Assembly (NCBI RefSeq): GCF_947499265.1
Contig: NZ_CANMNK010000008.1
Span: forward strand, 149,773 to 213,772
DNA from: an uncultured Roseobacter sp.
GTDB lineage: Bacteria; Pseudomonadota; Alphaproteobacteria; Rhodobacterales; Rhodobacteraceae
Direction of reading: 5' to 3'
DNA: 64,000 bases
In this document: one piece after another, positions 1-8,983 of the stretch
How positions within the stretch are numbered: the stretch's first letter is position 1
Layout: each line of letters opens with the position of its first letter
Notes under the pieces: model-generated
Database searches by the model: none
What the model saw: the letters and a program-made list of their open reading frames with translations, nothing else
What the model was told of the DNA's origin: nothing
Position numbers and translations under genes: made by a program

Positions 1-1
1 G

Positions 2-2251
2 GATGCGGCGAGCGCAGATATCGCGCAAAACCTGCAGACCTGGGATGAGGTCGCCTCATTGGCCGAAGCCGCGATTGACCGGAATGTTGCCAGCAATGAG
101 CGCTTTGAACGCCTGCGCGCTGAAATCGCCGAATACCGGGCTGACTTTACCGCAGGCACCAGGATCAATGCCGAACGTATTGCCACGCTGCGCGGGCAAA
201 TAGATGCCCTGGGACCTGTTCCCGAAACAGGTGATGAACCCACCGATATCAGCTCGCGCCGCGCGCAGTTGGAAGAACAGCTCGAAATGCTTCAGGCGCC
301 GGTGCGCGTGTCAGAGGAAGCGTTTCGCCGTGCTGATGGCCTGATCCGCGAGATCGATACCATCATCCGCGAGCGGCAGGCGGACCGATTGCTGTCGCTG
401 GGTCCATCGCCGCTCAATCCCATACATTGGCCAAAAGCCATTGAGGATCTGTTCGGCATTCTGGGTGCCGTCGGTCAGGAAACCGCCAGCATCACCGACG
501 CGGCACAGATGGGGCAGCTCAAAGGCAACGCGCCGCTTGTGCTGTTCCTGCTGGCGCTGGCGCTGGCCCTGATCATTCGCGGTCGCGCCTGGGCGGGCAT
601 GGCCCTGAACACCCTGCGCCGCTGGGGGGGGCGTGGCTCTGGCGTCTGGCGCTTTCTGGTCTCCCTCCTGCGGATTTTCCTGCCGCTGACCGGTTTGCTG
701 ATCCTGACCCATGCGCTGCGGCTGACCGGTTTGATGGGCACCCGGATCGACCAAATTCTGGAGGCTTTGCCTGCCTTTGGTTTCGTCCTCCTGGGGTTTC
801 GCTGGCTCGCCGAGCGGCTGTTTTCAAAGATCGACGAGGAGGCGCTGATCCCGCTCGCGCCCAGCAAGCGGACCGCCGCGCGGTTCTACATGCTGATCCT
901 GTCCATCCTCTTTGTATCACGCGGTGTCTTTGAGCTTTTCCTTGGCTTCACCGAGGTGGATGCGGCTACAGATGCGGTTTTGACCTTTCCCATCGTGGTG
1001 CTGATCGGGATGACGCTGGCCTCCATTGGCAATCTCTTGCGCGGCTGGTCGGTGGACAGCGACCCGGACGCCGAGACCGCTCCCCGCGGTACTGGCCTCG
1101 CGCGGGTTGTCAGGCTGTTGGGCACCGCGCTCATCGTTGTTTCCGTGGTGTCGCCCCTTATGGCCGCCGTGGGTTATGCCGAGGCGGGCAACGCCTTGCT
1201 CTATCCGACCTTGGTCAGCCTGTTGATCCTGGGCTTTGTGCTCACGCTCCAGCGGTTTTCGGCGGACGTCTACGGCTTGATCACGGGCGAGGGCGACGGT
1301 GCGCGCGACGCCCTTGTCCCAGTGCTGGTGGGGTTTGCATTGGTGGTCGCCTCCTTGCCCTTGCTGGCACTGGCCTGGGGCGCGCGCGTGGCCGATCTCA
1401 CCGAGGTCTGGGCCACGTTCAGCCGCGGTTTCCAGCTCGGCAACACGCGTATTTCACCCGGTGACTTCCTGACCTTTGCGGTCATCTTCGTTGCCGGATA
1501 TTCCGTTACCCGACTGGTACAAAGCACCCTGCGCGTCAATGTTCTGCCCAAGACCAAGATCGATATCGGCGGGCAGAACGCGATTGTATCGGGCCTGGGA
1601 TACGTCGGTATCTTTTTGGCCGCGATCCTGGCGATCACCGGCGCAGGCATTGATCTTTCGTCGCTGGCCATCGTTGCCGGTGCTTTATCCGTGGGCATCG
1701 GCTTTGGCTTGCAGACCATCGTGTCGAATTTTGTCTCAGGTATCATCCTGCTGATCGAACGCCCGATATCGGAAGGCGATTGGATCGAAGTGGGCGGCCA
1801 GATGGGCTACGTGCGCGATATCTCCGTGCGCTCCACGCGGATCGAAACCTTTGACCGCACCGATGTCATCGTCCCCAACGCCGACCTCGTCTCGGGCACG
1901 GTCACCAACTACACGCGCGGCAACAAGGTCGGTCGCTTGATTGTATCTGTCGGTGTGGCCTATGGCACCGATACACGGCGGGTCGAGGGGATCTTGCGCG
2001 AGATTGCCGAGGACCAGCCCATGGTGCTGCGCAACCCGCCGCCGCTGATCCTGTTCAACAACTTCGGCGCGGATTCACTGGAGTTCGAAATCCGGGTGAT
2101 CCTGCGGGATGTGAACTGGATCATGGCCGTGAAGAATGACATCAACCACGCCATTGCGAAACGGTTCAGCGACGAGGATATCGAGATACCATTCGCCCAG
2201 CGGGACGTTTGGCTGCGTAATCCCGAAACACTGAAAGACGCCAAGTCATGA
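2..2251 (+). CDS. MscS-family mechanosensitive channel with DUF3772 region (5' partial)
   Basis: The frame is open from base 2, so the true start lies left of the window; an internal ATG at 59 is not the start. The visible N-terminal part is a helical periplasmic-type region resembling DUF3772. It is followed by about ten hydrophobic segments (roughly nt 530-1750) and a C-terminal MscS core. Diagnostic core features are the glycine/alanine-rich pore helix (GALSVGIGFGLQTI) followed by NFVSG and the beta-domain stretch ERPISEGDWIEV. Such large MscS proteins release solutes during hypo-osmotic shock at the inner membrane. The stop overlaps the next start (ATGA), so the two are probably co-transcribed. 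Family assignment is firm; substrate range is unknown. Confidence 0.9.
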   Translation, partial: DAASADIAQNLQTWDEVASLAEAAIDRNVASNERFERLRAEIAEYRADFTAGTRINAERIATLRGQIDALGPVPETGDEPTDISSRRAQLEEQLEMLQAPVRVSEEAFRRADGLIREIDTIIRERQADRLLSLGPSPLNPIHWPKAIEDLFGILGAVGQETASITDAAQMGQLKGNAPLVLFLLALALALIIRGRAWAGMALNTLRRWGGRGSGVWRFLVSLLRIFLPLTGLLILTHALRLTGLMGTRIDQILEALPAFGFVLLGFRWLAERLFSKIDEEALIPLAPSKRTAARFYMLILSILFVSRGVFELFLGFTEVDAATDAVLTFPIVVLIGMTLASIGNLLRGWSVDSDPDAETAPRGTGLARVVRLLGTALIVVSVVSPLMAAVGYAEAGNALLYPTLVSLLILGFVLTLQRFSADVYGLITGEGDGARDALVPVLVGFALVVASLPLLALAWGARVADLTEVWATFSRGFQLGNTRISPGDFLTFAVIFVAGYSVTRLVQSTLRVNVLPKTKIDIGGQNAIVSGLGYVGIFLAAILAITGAGIDLSSLAIVAGALSVGIGFGLQTIVSNFVSGIILLIERPISEGDWIEVGGQMGYVRDISVRSTRIETFDRTDVIVPNADLVSGTVTNYTRGNKVGRLIVSVGVAYGTDTRRVEGILREIAEDQPMVLRNPPPLILFNNFGADSLEFEIRVILRDVNWIMAVKNDINHAIAKRFSDEDIEIPFAQRDVWLRNPETLKDAKS

Positions 2252-2967
2252 CGCAGATGCTGTTTCGCGAAGACGCTTATGCGCAGGAAGCTGCAGCATC
2301 GGTGGTAGGTCACACCGAGGAGGGCGGTATCGTGCTGGACCGCACGGTGTTCTATCCAGCGGGTGGCGGACAGCCCGGCGATAGCGGCATTCTGACATGG
2401 CAGGATCACGCCTTGACCGTCGCGACCACTGTCAAGGGCCCTGCCGACACGATCGTGCTGGTGCCCGCGGACGCCGAGGTCTTGCCCGCGATTGGGCAAG
2501 AGATTGCCCAGAGGTTGGATTGGGACCGGCGGCACCGTCACATGCGCGTGCATACTGCGCTGCACCTGTTATCTGTGGCGATCCCCTTCGGTGTGACCGG
2601 TGGTGCCATCAGCGCGCAGCATGGGCGGCTTGATTTCAACATGGCCGATCCGCTCGACGACAAGGACGCGGTTGAAAAGACGCTCAACGACATGGTGGCC
2701 ACCGATGCGCGGGTTTGCGAAAGCTGGATCACGGAAGCGGAGTTGGATGCGCAACCTGATCTTGTCAAAACCATGTCCGTGCAGCCGCCGCGCGGTGCCG
2801 GGCGTATCCGGCTCATTCGGATTGGGGACGAAGCAACGCCACTGGATCTGCAACCTTGCGGCGGCACGCATGTGGCGCGCCTGGGCGAGATCGGTGCGGT
2901 GAGGCTCGGCAAGACCGAGAAAAAGGGACGCATGAACCGGCGCGTCTATCTGCACCTCGACGGTTAA
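2248..2967 (+). CDS. AlaX-type alanyl-tRNA editing protein
   Basis: At 239 aa this fits a free-standing editing domain related to the second half of alanyl-tRNA synthetase. It should hydrolyse Ser-tRNA(Ala) or Gly-tRNA(Ala) in the cytoplasm. The zinc-site motifs are both present: HTALH (HxxxH) near residue 100 and CGGTH (CxxxH) near residue 202, the latter followed by the expected GEIGAVRL-like strand. The start overlaps the stop of the MscS gene by four bases. The next feature downstream is a tRNA gene, which is probably coincidence. AlaX versus a related threonyl editing domain cannot be separated with certainty by eye. Confidence 0.88.
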   Translation: MTQMLFREDAYAQEAAASVVGHTEEGGIVLDRTVFYPAGGGQPGDSGILTWQDHALTVATTVKGPADTIVLVPADAEVLPAIGQEIAQRLDWDRRHRHMRVHTALHLLSVAIPFGVTGGAISAQHGRLDFNMADPLDDKDAVEKTLNDMVATDARVCESWITEAELDAQPDLVKTMSVQPPRGAGRIRLIRIGDEATPLDLQPCGGTHVARLGEIGAVRLGKTEKKGRMNRRVYLHLDG

Positions 2968-3037
2968 ATCGGGGATCGCATGATTAACGATTTTGCCCCT
3001 TGCGCATCCGGTTGCAGGCGCGCTACACCGCCGCAAC

Positions 3038-3127
3038 GGAGCGGTGGCCGAGTGGTCGAAGGCGCACGCCTGGAAAGTGTGTAGGCGGGAGACCGTCTCC
3101 AGGGTTCGAATCCCTGTCGCTCCGCCA
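3038..3127 (+). tRNA. tRNA-Ser (anticodon GGA)
   Basis: A 90-nt cloverleaf with an encoded 3' CCA. Acceptor strands are GGAGCGG and TCGCTCC with discriminator G. The anticodon stem is CACGC/GTGTG with loop CTGGAAA, placing GGA at 3072-3074. A long class II variable arm (GGCGGGAGACCGTCTCC) is typical of serine tRNAs. The T arm reads GGGTTCGAATCCC. A broken integrase starts 150 bases downstream, so the tRNA 3' end is a likely integration site. Confidence 0.97.
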
Positions 3128-3276
3128 CTACCACGTTTTCCCGAATTTAGATGTGCTACCTTGGGCGGCTTTTTCTTTGTTTGATAAGCGGTTGCGCTGT
3201 TTCATCATTTCCTTGAGTTTCTTTCGATGGTGTCTATATTCTTTCCTTGAGTGGTAGAGAATGTGGTATTTTAGGA

Positions 3277-3537
3277 ATGGCCCTGTCCGGCAAGCTGACA
3301 AAGAAACTGGTCGAAAACCTTGGCCCCGGGCGGCATGGCGACGGGAACGGCCTTTACCTTGTGGTCGATCCGTCTGGTGCGCGGCGCTGGGTTCTGCGGG
3401 TGGTGGTCAAGGGCCAGAAGAACAAGAAGGGCGCGCCGCTGCGGACGGACTTTGGTTTGGGGGGTGCGGATATCGTCACGATCAATCAAGCGCGTGAACG
3501 GGCGCTTGAGTATCGACGTTTATCAGGCCATCGCTGA
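3277..3537 (+). pseudogene. Truncated tyrosine-recombinase (DUF4102-type phage/island integrase), N-terminus only
   Basis: The first 80 or so residues read as the arm-binding DUF4102 domain of tRNA-targeting integrases: a DGNGLYLVV core, a PSGARRWVLR strand and a closing QARERALEYRRL helix. Integrases of this type run to about 400 aa with a catalytic R...HxxR...Y domain, all of which is missing. ATG 3277 matches the usual MALS-like start of the family; an upstream TTG at 3247 is less likely. The frame runs into unrelated sequence near 3515 and stops at 3537. Position and direction relative to tRNA-Ser are those of an integrative element, so this is its remnant after a deletion. Confidence 0.85.
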
Positions 3538-3889
3538 CGGTGTGAGCGCCGGCGCAGATGCTGACGAAGCGAATGCAACCGCATTGAAAGCCGGTTTGGG
3601 TGAAGTCGTCGCGCAGGCACAGGCGCTGTTCGGCAGCAGCTATGTCGACATCCCGGACGATGACGCGCGCGAGGGAATTCTGCGCACATTCCAGAATGAA
3701 GGCTTCTTCCAGGGCGTCCGCTGGGCGGCCTACTTCGGCATCTACAACAACCCCGATGTCTGGCTGAAGTTTGGCTATCAGGGCTCGTCTGTGGAGCACG
3801 GTGACTACATCGACCGCGGGTTCTCCGACATCACGTTTGTTCCCGAGGGGCCGACCCTCGAGGAGCGCATGGCGCAGGTCAAAGGGTAG
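3506..3889 (+). pseudogene. N-terminally truncated dehydrogenase small subunit (gluconate 2-dehydrogenase subunit 3-like)
   Basis: About 125 residues remain. The sequence FFQGVRWAAYFGIYNN followed by WLKFGYQG matches the C-terminal half of the subunit-3 family, which partners FAD-dependent GMC dehydrogenases. The N-terminus, which in this family normally carries a Tat signal and the start codon, is absent. The frame instead opens inside the integrase remnant, one frame off from it. The join lies near 3515. The GMC flavoprotein starts 12 bases downstream, which supports the assignment. A GTG at 3542 could in principle give a short product, but no export signal would remain. Confidence 0.7.
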
Positions 3890-3901
3890 GGGGCACAGAA
3901 G

Positions 3902-5479
3902 ATGGCTACATTCGATCTGAATGACGAAGGCGTTGTTGTCATTGTCGGCTCAGGCGCCGGCGGCGGCACGGTCGCAAATGAACTGGCGCAGAAGGGGATC
4001 AAATCGGTAGTGCTTGAGGCCGGTCCGCGTTTTGACTCCAGCGATATGGTCAATGACGAGTGGGGGGCGTTCCAGAAACTCTCCTGGCTCGACAAGCGGT
4101 ATTCTGCAGGGGGATGGCATGGTGCGGTCAACCACCAGAACCTGCCAGCCTGGATTGTAAAGGGCTATGGGGGCTCGACCGTTCACTGGGCCGGCGTCGC
4201 GCTGCGCTTCAAGGAGTACGAGTTCAAAACCCGCTCAACCTACGGCGAGATTGCCGACGCCAACATCGAAGACTGGCCTGTGTCCCTGGAGGAGATGACG
4301 CCTTACTATGAGAAGGCCGAGATCAAGATGGGTGTCACCGGCAAGACCACTGGCATGCCGCATCTGCCCTGGAACAACGGCTTCCGCGTGTTGGCGGAAG
4401 GGTGCCGCCGGACCGGGCGTACGGACTACGATTCCGGACCGATGGCGATTAATTCGATTGAGCGCGACGGGCGGCCAGCCTGTCAGCAAATTGGGTTCTG
4501 CATGCAGGGCTGCGCCATTGGTGCAAAATGGTCCACCATGGTCACCGAGCTGCCGCAAGCCGAAGACACGGAGTATTGCGAGATCCGGACGGGTGCCATG
4601 GCCTTGAAGGTCGAACACGATGACAGCGGCAAGGTCACGGGTGTGCTTTACGCAGATGCGGAGGGCAACCAACAGCTGCAAAAGGCGCGCGTGGTCTGTG
4701 TGGCGGGCAACTCGATTGAAAGCCCCCGGCTTTTGCTCAACTCCGCATCCGCGATGTTCCCCGACGGTCTGGCGAACTCCTCTGGCCAGGTCGGTAAGAA
4801 CTACATGGTGCACACCACCGGTGGCGTCTATGCCGCGATGCCCGAACCGGTCCACATGTTTCGAGGCACTTCGGTGGCGGGGATCGTCGGCGACGATGTC
4901 TATCACGATCCGTCGCGGGGCTTCTCCGGCGGGTTCTATCTGGAGTTTCTCTCGCTCGGGCTACCCTTCATGGCCGCCTTCATGGAGCCTGGCAACACGG
5001 GCTGGGGCAAGAGCGTCGCGCAGGGTCTGGAGCAGTACGACCACATGTCGGGCGTCTGGGTGCTGGGCGAAGATCTGGCGCAAGATCAAAACGGCGTGAC
5101 GCTGCATGACAGCGAGGTCGATCAATATGGCCTGGCCGTACCTGTCGTCGCCAAGACGCCGCACATCAACGACGTCAACATGACGAACTACATGTTCGAG
5201 ACCTCGGCGCAGATCTATGAGGCCGTCGGCGCGACTGATGTCTATGAACTGCCCGCCTATCCGGCCTCTCACAACATGGGGACAAACCGGATGCATGCGG
5301 AAGCCTCGAAAGGCGTCGTGAATGCCTTTGGCCAATCCCATGACATCGCGAACCTGTTTGTCTCGGACGGCAGCCAATTCACCTCATCGGGGGCCTGCAA
5401 TCCCACGCTGACGATCGTGGCGCTTGCCATCCGTCAGGCGGAGTACATCGCCCAGGAGATGAACGCCCAAAACATATAG
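3902..5479 (+). CDS. GMC-family FAD-dependent dehydrogenase, large subunit
   Basis: This 525-aa flavoprotein has an N-terminal dinucleotide fold (GSGAGGG at 16-22, LEAG ending the second strand). A cysteine cluster CQQIGFCMQGC lies near residues 194-204. The C-terminal catalytic signature is HNMGTNRM with His near 457, then NPTLTIVALAIR. These are features of membrane-associated gluconate, sorbitol and alcohol dehydrogenases that pass electrons to a cytochrome or quinone. Such proteins lack their own signal and usually leave the cytoplasm bound to a Tat-tagged subunit 3. Here that subunit, immediately upstream, is truncated. The substrate cannot be told from sequence. Confidence 0.85.
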   Translation: MATFDLNDEGVVVIVGSGAGGGTVANELAQKGIKSVVLEAGPRFDSSDMVNDEWGAFQKLSWLDKRYSAGGWHGAVNHQNLPAWIVKGYGGSTVHWAGVALRFKEYEFKTRSTYGEIADANIEDWPVSLEEMTPYYEKAEIKMGVTGKTTGMPHLPWNNGFRVLAEGCRRTGRTDYDSGPMAINSIERDGRPACQQIGFCMQGCAIGAKWSTMVTELPQAEDTEYCEIRTGAMALKVEHDDSGKVTGVLYADAEGNQQLQKARVVCVAGNSIESPRLLLNSASAMFPDGLANSSGQVGKNYMVHTTGGVYAAMPEPVHMFRGTSVAGIVGDDVYHDPSRGFSGGFYLEFLSLGLPFMAAFMEPGNTGWGKSVAQGLEQYDHMSGVWVLGEDLAQDQNGVTLHDSEVDQYGLAVPVVAKTPHINDVNMTNYMFETSAQIYEAVGATDVYELPAYPASHNMGTNRMHAEASKGVVNAFGQSHDIANLFVSDGSQFTSSGACNPTLTIVALAIRQAEYIAQEMNAQNI

Positions 5480-5566
5480 GATTCCGGGCCTCCCTGAGCG
5501 CGGTTCGGTCTTCGGGTCGGGCCGTGCTTGGAGGCCAGACACACTCACCAACACACGGAGGACATC

Positions 5567-6163
5567 ATGATCACAGAACTCTCGAAGCTGACTTGCGCTG
5601 CTCTTATGGCGGCGAGCATCCCACTTGCGGCCCAGGCCGAACTGCCGGGCATGCGCGGCACCCAACATATCGGCATCACGGTCCCGAACGTGGATGAGGC
5701 GGTCGACTTCCTCGTCGACGTCATGGGGTGCGAAGCCTTCTTCTCGTTCGGGCCTTTTGGTCCCTTCGATGATGACTGGATGACGAAGAACCTCAACGTC
5801 AACCCGCGTGCTGTCATCGAAGTTATCACGATGGTGCGCTGTGGGAATGGCCCCGCGCTGGAAGTGTTCCAGTATACCTCGCCGGACCAGGACGCCAATC
5901 CGCCTAAGAACAGCGATATCGGGGGCTATCACATCGCCTTCTATGTCGACGACATCAATGTGGCGACCGATTACCTGATCGAGAACGGTGTGCAGGTTCT
6001 TGAGCGGCCCCACCCGTTAACCGGCACCGGCCTTGAAGGCATGGAGTGGGTCTATTTCCTCGCACCCTGGGGCATGCAGATGGAAATCGTCAGCGCGCCG
6101 GACGGCATCATCGACGAGAGGGAAAACAACCGCAGCTTCTGGGATCCGAAGTCGGATTCCTGA
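5567..6163 (+). CDS. Exported VOC-superfamily (glyoxalase/dioxygenase fold) protein
   Basis: 198 aa, starting at ATG 5567 behind a GGAGG box at 5558-5562; an upstream in-frame start at 5528 is less likely. Residues 1-23 form a signal peptide ending in AQA. The mature part has two beta-alpha-beta-beta-beta modules: GTQHIGITVPN near residue 30 and GGYHIAFYVDD near 120. The histidines in each module and a C-terminal MQMEIVSAP acidic residue could bind a metal. VOC proteins catalyse isomerisation, ring cleavage or glutathione transfer. A secreted copy next to a periplasmic-type dehydrogenase suggests action on the same extracellular substrate, but this is inference. Confidence 0.8.
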   Translation: MITELSKLTCAALMAASIPLAAQAELPGMRGTQHIGITVPNVDEAVDFLVDVMGCEAFFSFGPFGPFDDDWMTKNLNVNPRAVIEVITMVRCGNGPALEVFQYTSPDQDANPPKNSDIGGYHIAFYVDDINVATDYLIENGVQVLERPHPLTGTGLEGMEWVYFLAPWGMQMEIVSAPDGIIDERENNRSFWDPKSDS

Positions 6164-6219
6164 AACGGCGCTTCTGCTCGGCTCTCCCTAGCCGGGCAGA
6201 CCACTCAGAGAGGCGAGGC

Positions 6220-7467
6220 ATGCGTATTCTAAACAGATCTGCTTGCGCGCTGCTGGTCATTGTTTCGGCCGCGTGCCTTCAAGTGATCCCAGACCGCGCT
6301 GCGGCGCATTTCAGCTACTCCGATCCCCGCGTCGTCCATATCATCGAGACCGAGGCGGGCGAGGTGGCGATCCTAATGCGGATGCCTGCGCCTCTCGCGC
6401 TCTTGCCCGGAGATTGGCAAGGTGCCGCGGACAACCGTTTGCCGCCCTTCGGCGCGCGCGTCGGAGACCAGATTGTGCTCGACCCGCGGACATTGCGCAC
6501 CGAGGAGGCCGCCCTTCACCAGCTCTTATCGGAGGGGCTGACCATCTGGATCGACGGATCAAACCAAAGCGCCACAATCGGTCGGACCAAACTCTGGCAT
6601 GATGCGGACCGTCCGACATTCGGCACTGCGAAATCCGCGTCAAAGACCTTGGACAGAGAGGCGCCGTCAACGCTCCTGCCATATTTCGACACGACCCTTG
6701 ATGTCGAGTTCCTCATCGCCGACGGCAGTCTGACATCACCGCTCCGCATCACTTCCGATCTGGGACGGAATTTTCAGGTGATGGAGCAGTTCGGCACGGT
6801 CGTGAAACTGCATCGCGACAGCGGGACGGAAACCCGTGCGATGATCGGTGTCTTGGACGCCGAATTCGACGGCGTAGTGACGCCGCTGCAGCGCCTCGTT
6901 TCCATCGCGTGGATCGGGGCGGAGCACATTTATTTGGGCTTTGACCACCTTGCGATGATCCTCCTGATTGCTATTGCCGCAATCAGCTGGCGACAGGCCC
7001 TGCTGTGGGCCTCCGCGTTCACAGTCGGCCATGTAGTGACACTCGCCGCGGGCCTCTATGGCTACGCGCCGCAAGCCGCCTGGTTCATTCCCGCCATCGA
7101 GTTGCTGATCGTGTCATCCATCGTTGCAGCTGGCATCGCCATCGTCTTGAGACTGCCCCACGTTATGAACTGGCCAGCGCTTTTTGTGGTTGGCCTGATC
7201 CATGGGTATGGCTTTGCGGCGGCGGCCTCGGTGGCGCTCTTTGCAGGCGACATCGATGCTCCAGCTCTTTTAGCCTTCGCTGTTGGCCTCGAACTCTGCA
7301 AGCTTGTCGTCTATCTCGTCCTCCTTCCGATCATCATTTTGCTCGACCGGCTGGTCAAATCGAACGGGCTGCGCTGGCGCATGCCTGTGGCCCTTGTTCT
7401 CGCAGGTGCCGCCAGCGTTTCGGTCCTTCAACAACTCATGCAGGTTACCGGCTTCTCGGTCGCCTGA
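6220..7467 (+). CDS. HupE/UreJ-like membrane protein
   Basis: 415 aa from ATG 6220, preceded by GAGGCG; a longer frame to 6046 overlaps the VOC gene and is unlikely. It has a signal peptide (about 1-29), a roughly 190-residue exported beta-rich domain, then six or seven hydrophobic helices in the C-terminal half. The motif HIYLGFDHLAMILL at the first helix of that half is the hallmark of HupE/UreJ_2. Related proteins are thought to move nickel or other metals, but this two-part family is poorly characterised. It sits between the VOC gene and the lipoamide dehydrogenase on the same strand. Confidence 0.75.
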   Translation: MRILNRSACALLVIVSAACLQVIPDRAAAHFSYSDPRVVHIIETEAGEVAILMRMPAPLALLPGDWQGAADNRLPPFGARVGDQIVLDPRTLRTEEAALHQLLSEGLTIWIDGSNQSATIGRTKLWHDADRPTFGTAKSASKTLDREAPSTLLPYFDTTLDVEFLIADGSLTSPLRITSDLGRNFQVMEQFGTVVKLHRDSGTETRAMIGVLDAEFDGVVTPLQRLVSIAWIGAEHIYLGFDHLAMILLIAIAAISWRQALLWASAFTVGHVVTLAAGLYGYAPQAAWFIPAIELLIVSSIVAAGIAIVLRLPHVMNWPALFVVGLIHGYGFAAAASVALFAGDIDAPALLAFAVGLELCKLVVYLVLLPIIILLDRLVKSNGLRWRMPVALVLAGAASVSVLQQLMQVTGFSVA

Positions 7468-7485
7468 CGTAACAAGGAGCATCTC

Positions 7486-8880
7486 ATGTCCGACCAGAAC
7501 TACGATATGATCGTCATTGGGGCCGGGCCCGGCGGCTATGTTGCCGCCATACGGGGCGCGCAACTGGGCCTGAATGTCGCCTGTATCGAGCGGGAGCACC
7601 TTGGCGGCATCTGCCTCAATTGGGGCTGTATTACGACCAAAGCCATGCTGCGCTCTGCCGAGGTGCTGCATCTTGCCCAGAGGGGCAAGGACTTTGGGGT
7701 GAACATCGACGCCCCGACGCCTGATCTGGAGGCCATCGTCAAACGCTCCCGCGCTGTGGCGAAACAACTCTCCAATGGCGTGGGGTATCTATTTCGCAAG
7801 AACAAGGTGACCAGTATTATGGGCCAGGCCCGTCTGGCCGGGAAAGGCAAAGTCGTTGTGACTACGGACGATGGGGAGCAGGTGCTGCACTCAGCCAGCA
7901 TCATTGTGGCCACCGGAGCGCGCGCCCGGCAACTGCCCGATCTGGAGAGCGACGGGAAACGCGTTTGGGCCTACAAGCACGCGCTGCAGCCGCCCCATGA
8001 ACCCAAAAAACTTCTGGTCATCGGATCAGGGGCCATCGGGATCGAGTTCGCCAGTTTCTACAATGGCATCGGCGCCGACGTGACGGTGGTTGAGGTGATG
8101 GAGCGCCTCCTTCCGGTTGAGGACGCCGAGATCGCGGCGTTTGCCAAGAAGGCGTTTGAGAGGCGGGGGATGACGATATTGGAAGGCGCCAAGGTTGCCC
8201 GGCTAGACCGCCACGACGATAAGGTCGTCGTCCACATCGAGACACCAGACGGTATCACCGCAGAGGAATTCGATACTGTCATCTCTGCCGTGGGGATCGT
8301 CGGCAATGTCGAGGGGCTGGGTCTGAGCGGAGCGGGTGTGAAGGTAGACCGCAGCCACATCATGACCGATCCCTATTGCCGGACCGGCGTGGAGGGTCTC
8401 TATGCCATCGGGGATGTCGTGGCCGGCCCCTGGCTGGCCCATAAGGCGAGCCATGAAGGTGTGATGGTGGCCGAAATGATTGCCGGTCGAGAAGGTCATC
8501 CCGTGAAACCAGAGACCATCGCCAGCTGCACCTATTGCAACCCTCAGATCGCCAGCGTGGGCCTGACGGAGGCGCAAGCAAAAGCAGCCGGATATGAGGT
8601 CCGTGTGGGCCGCTTCCCTTTTCAGGCCAATGGCAAGGCCATCGCGCTCGGCGACTCTCAAGGCCTGATCAAGACCGTGTTCGATGCTCAAACCGACGCG
8701 CTTCTGGGCGCACATATGGTCGGCGCAGAGGTTACGGAACTCATTCAAGGGTATGTCATCGGGCAAAAGCTTGAGACGACTGGCCAGGATCTGATGGAGA
8801 CCGTCTTTCCCCATCCCACCTTGAGCGAGATGATGCATGAAAGCGTGCTCGATGCCTATGACCGGGTGATCCACTACTGA
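7486..8880 (+). CDS. lpdA: Dihydrolipoamide dehydrogenase (E3)
   Basis: 464 aa, the usual E3 length. FAD binding is shown by GAGPGGY at 12-18. The redox disulfide is Cys43-Cys48 in GGICLNWGC. A second NAD motif GSGAIGIEF lies near residue 180, and the catalytic HPTLSE (His443, Glu448) is near the C-terminus. E3 reoxidises lipoyl groups of 2-oxo-acid dehydrogenase complexes or a glycine-cleavage-type system. No E1 or E2 gene is nearby, so it either serves a remote complex or is left over from an acetoin dehydrogenase cluster. Thr50 follows the redox Cys where proline is usual. The start is preceded by an AAGGAG box. Confidence 0.93.
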   Translation: MSDQNYDMIVIGAGPGGYVAAIRGAQLGLNVACIEREHLGGICLNWGCITTKAMLRSAEVLHLAQRGKDFGVNIDAPTPDLEAIVKRSRAVAKQLSNGVGYLFRKNKVTSIMGQARLAGKGKVVVTTDDGEQVLHSASIIVATGARARQLPDLESDGKRVWAYKHALQPPHEPKKLLVIGSGAIGIEFASFYNGIGADVTVVEVMERLLPVEDAEIAAFAKKAFERRGMTILEGAKVARLDRHDDKVVVHIETPDGITAEEFDTVISAVGIVGNVEGLGLSGAGVKVDRSHIMTDPYCRTGVEGLYAIGDVVAGPWLAHKASHEGVMVAEMIAGREGHPVKPETIASCTYCNPQIASVGLTEAQAKAAGYEVRVGRFPFQANGKAIALGDSQGLIKTVFDAQTDALLGAHMVGAEVTELIQGYVIGQKLETTGQDLMETVFPHPTLSEMMHESVLDAYDRVIHY

Positions 8881-8983
8881 TCGGGATCAATGCAGGACCG
8901 GGGCGGCCTGTCATAAACGCTCCCAAACACCAAGTACGACCACTTTCCAAAGCAAATCTAAGCAGCAACGAAAGGAGCGACTG

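Noticed and set aside
6046..6219. Upstream extension of the HupE/UreJ-like gene
   Set aside because: Overlaps the end of the VOC gene and precedes a clear signal peptide and ribosome site at 6220.
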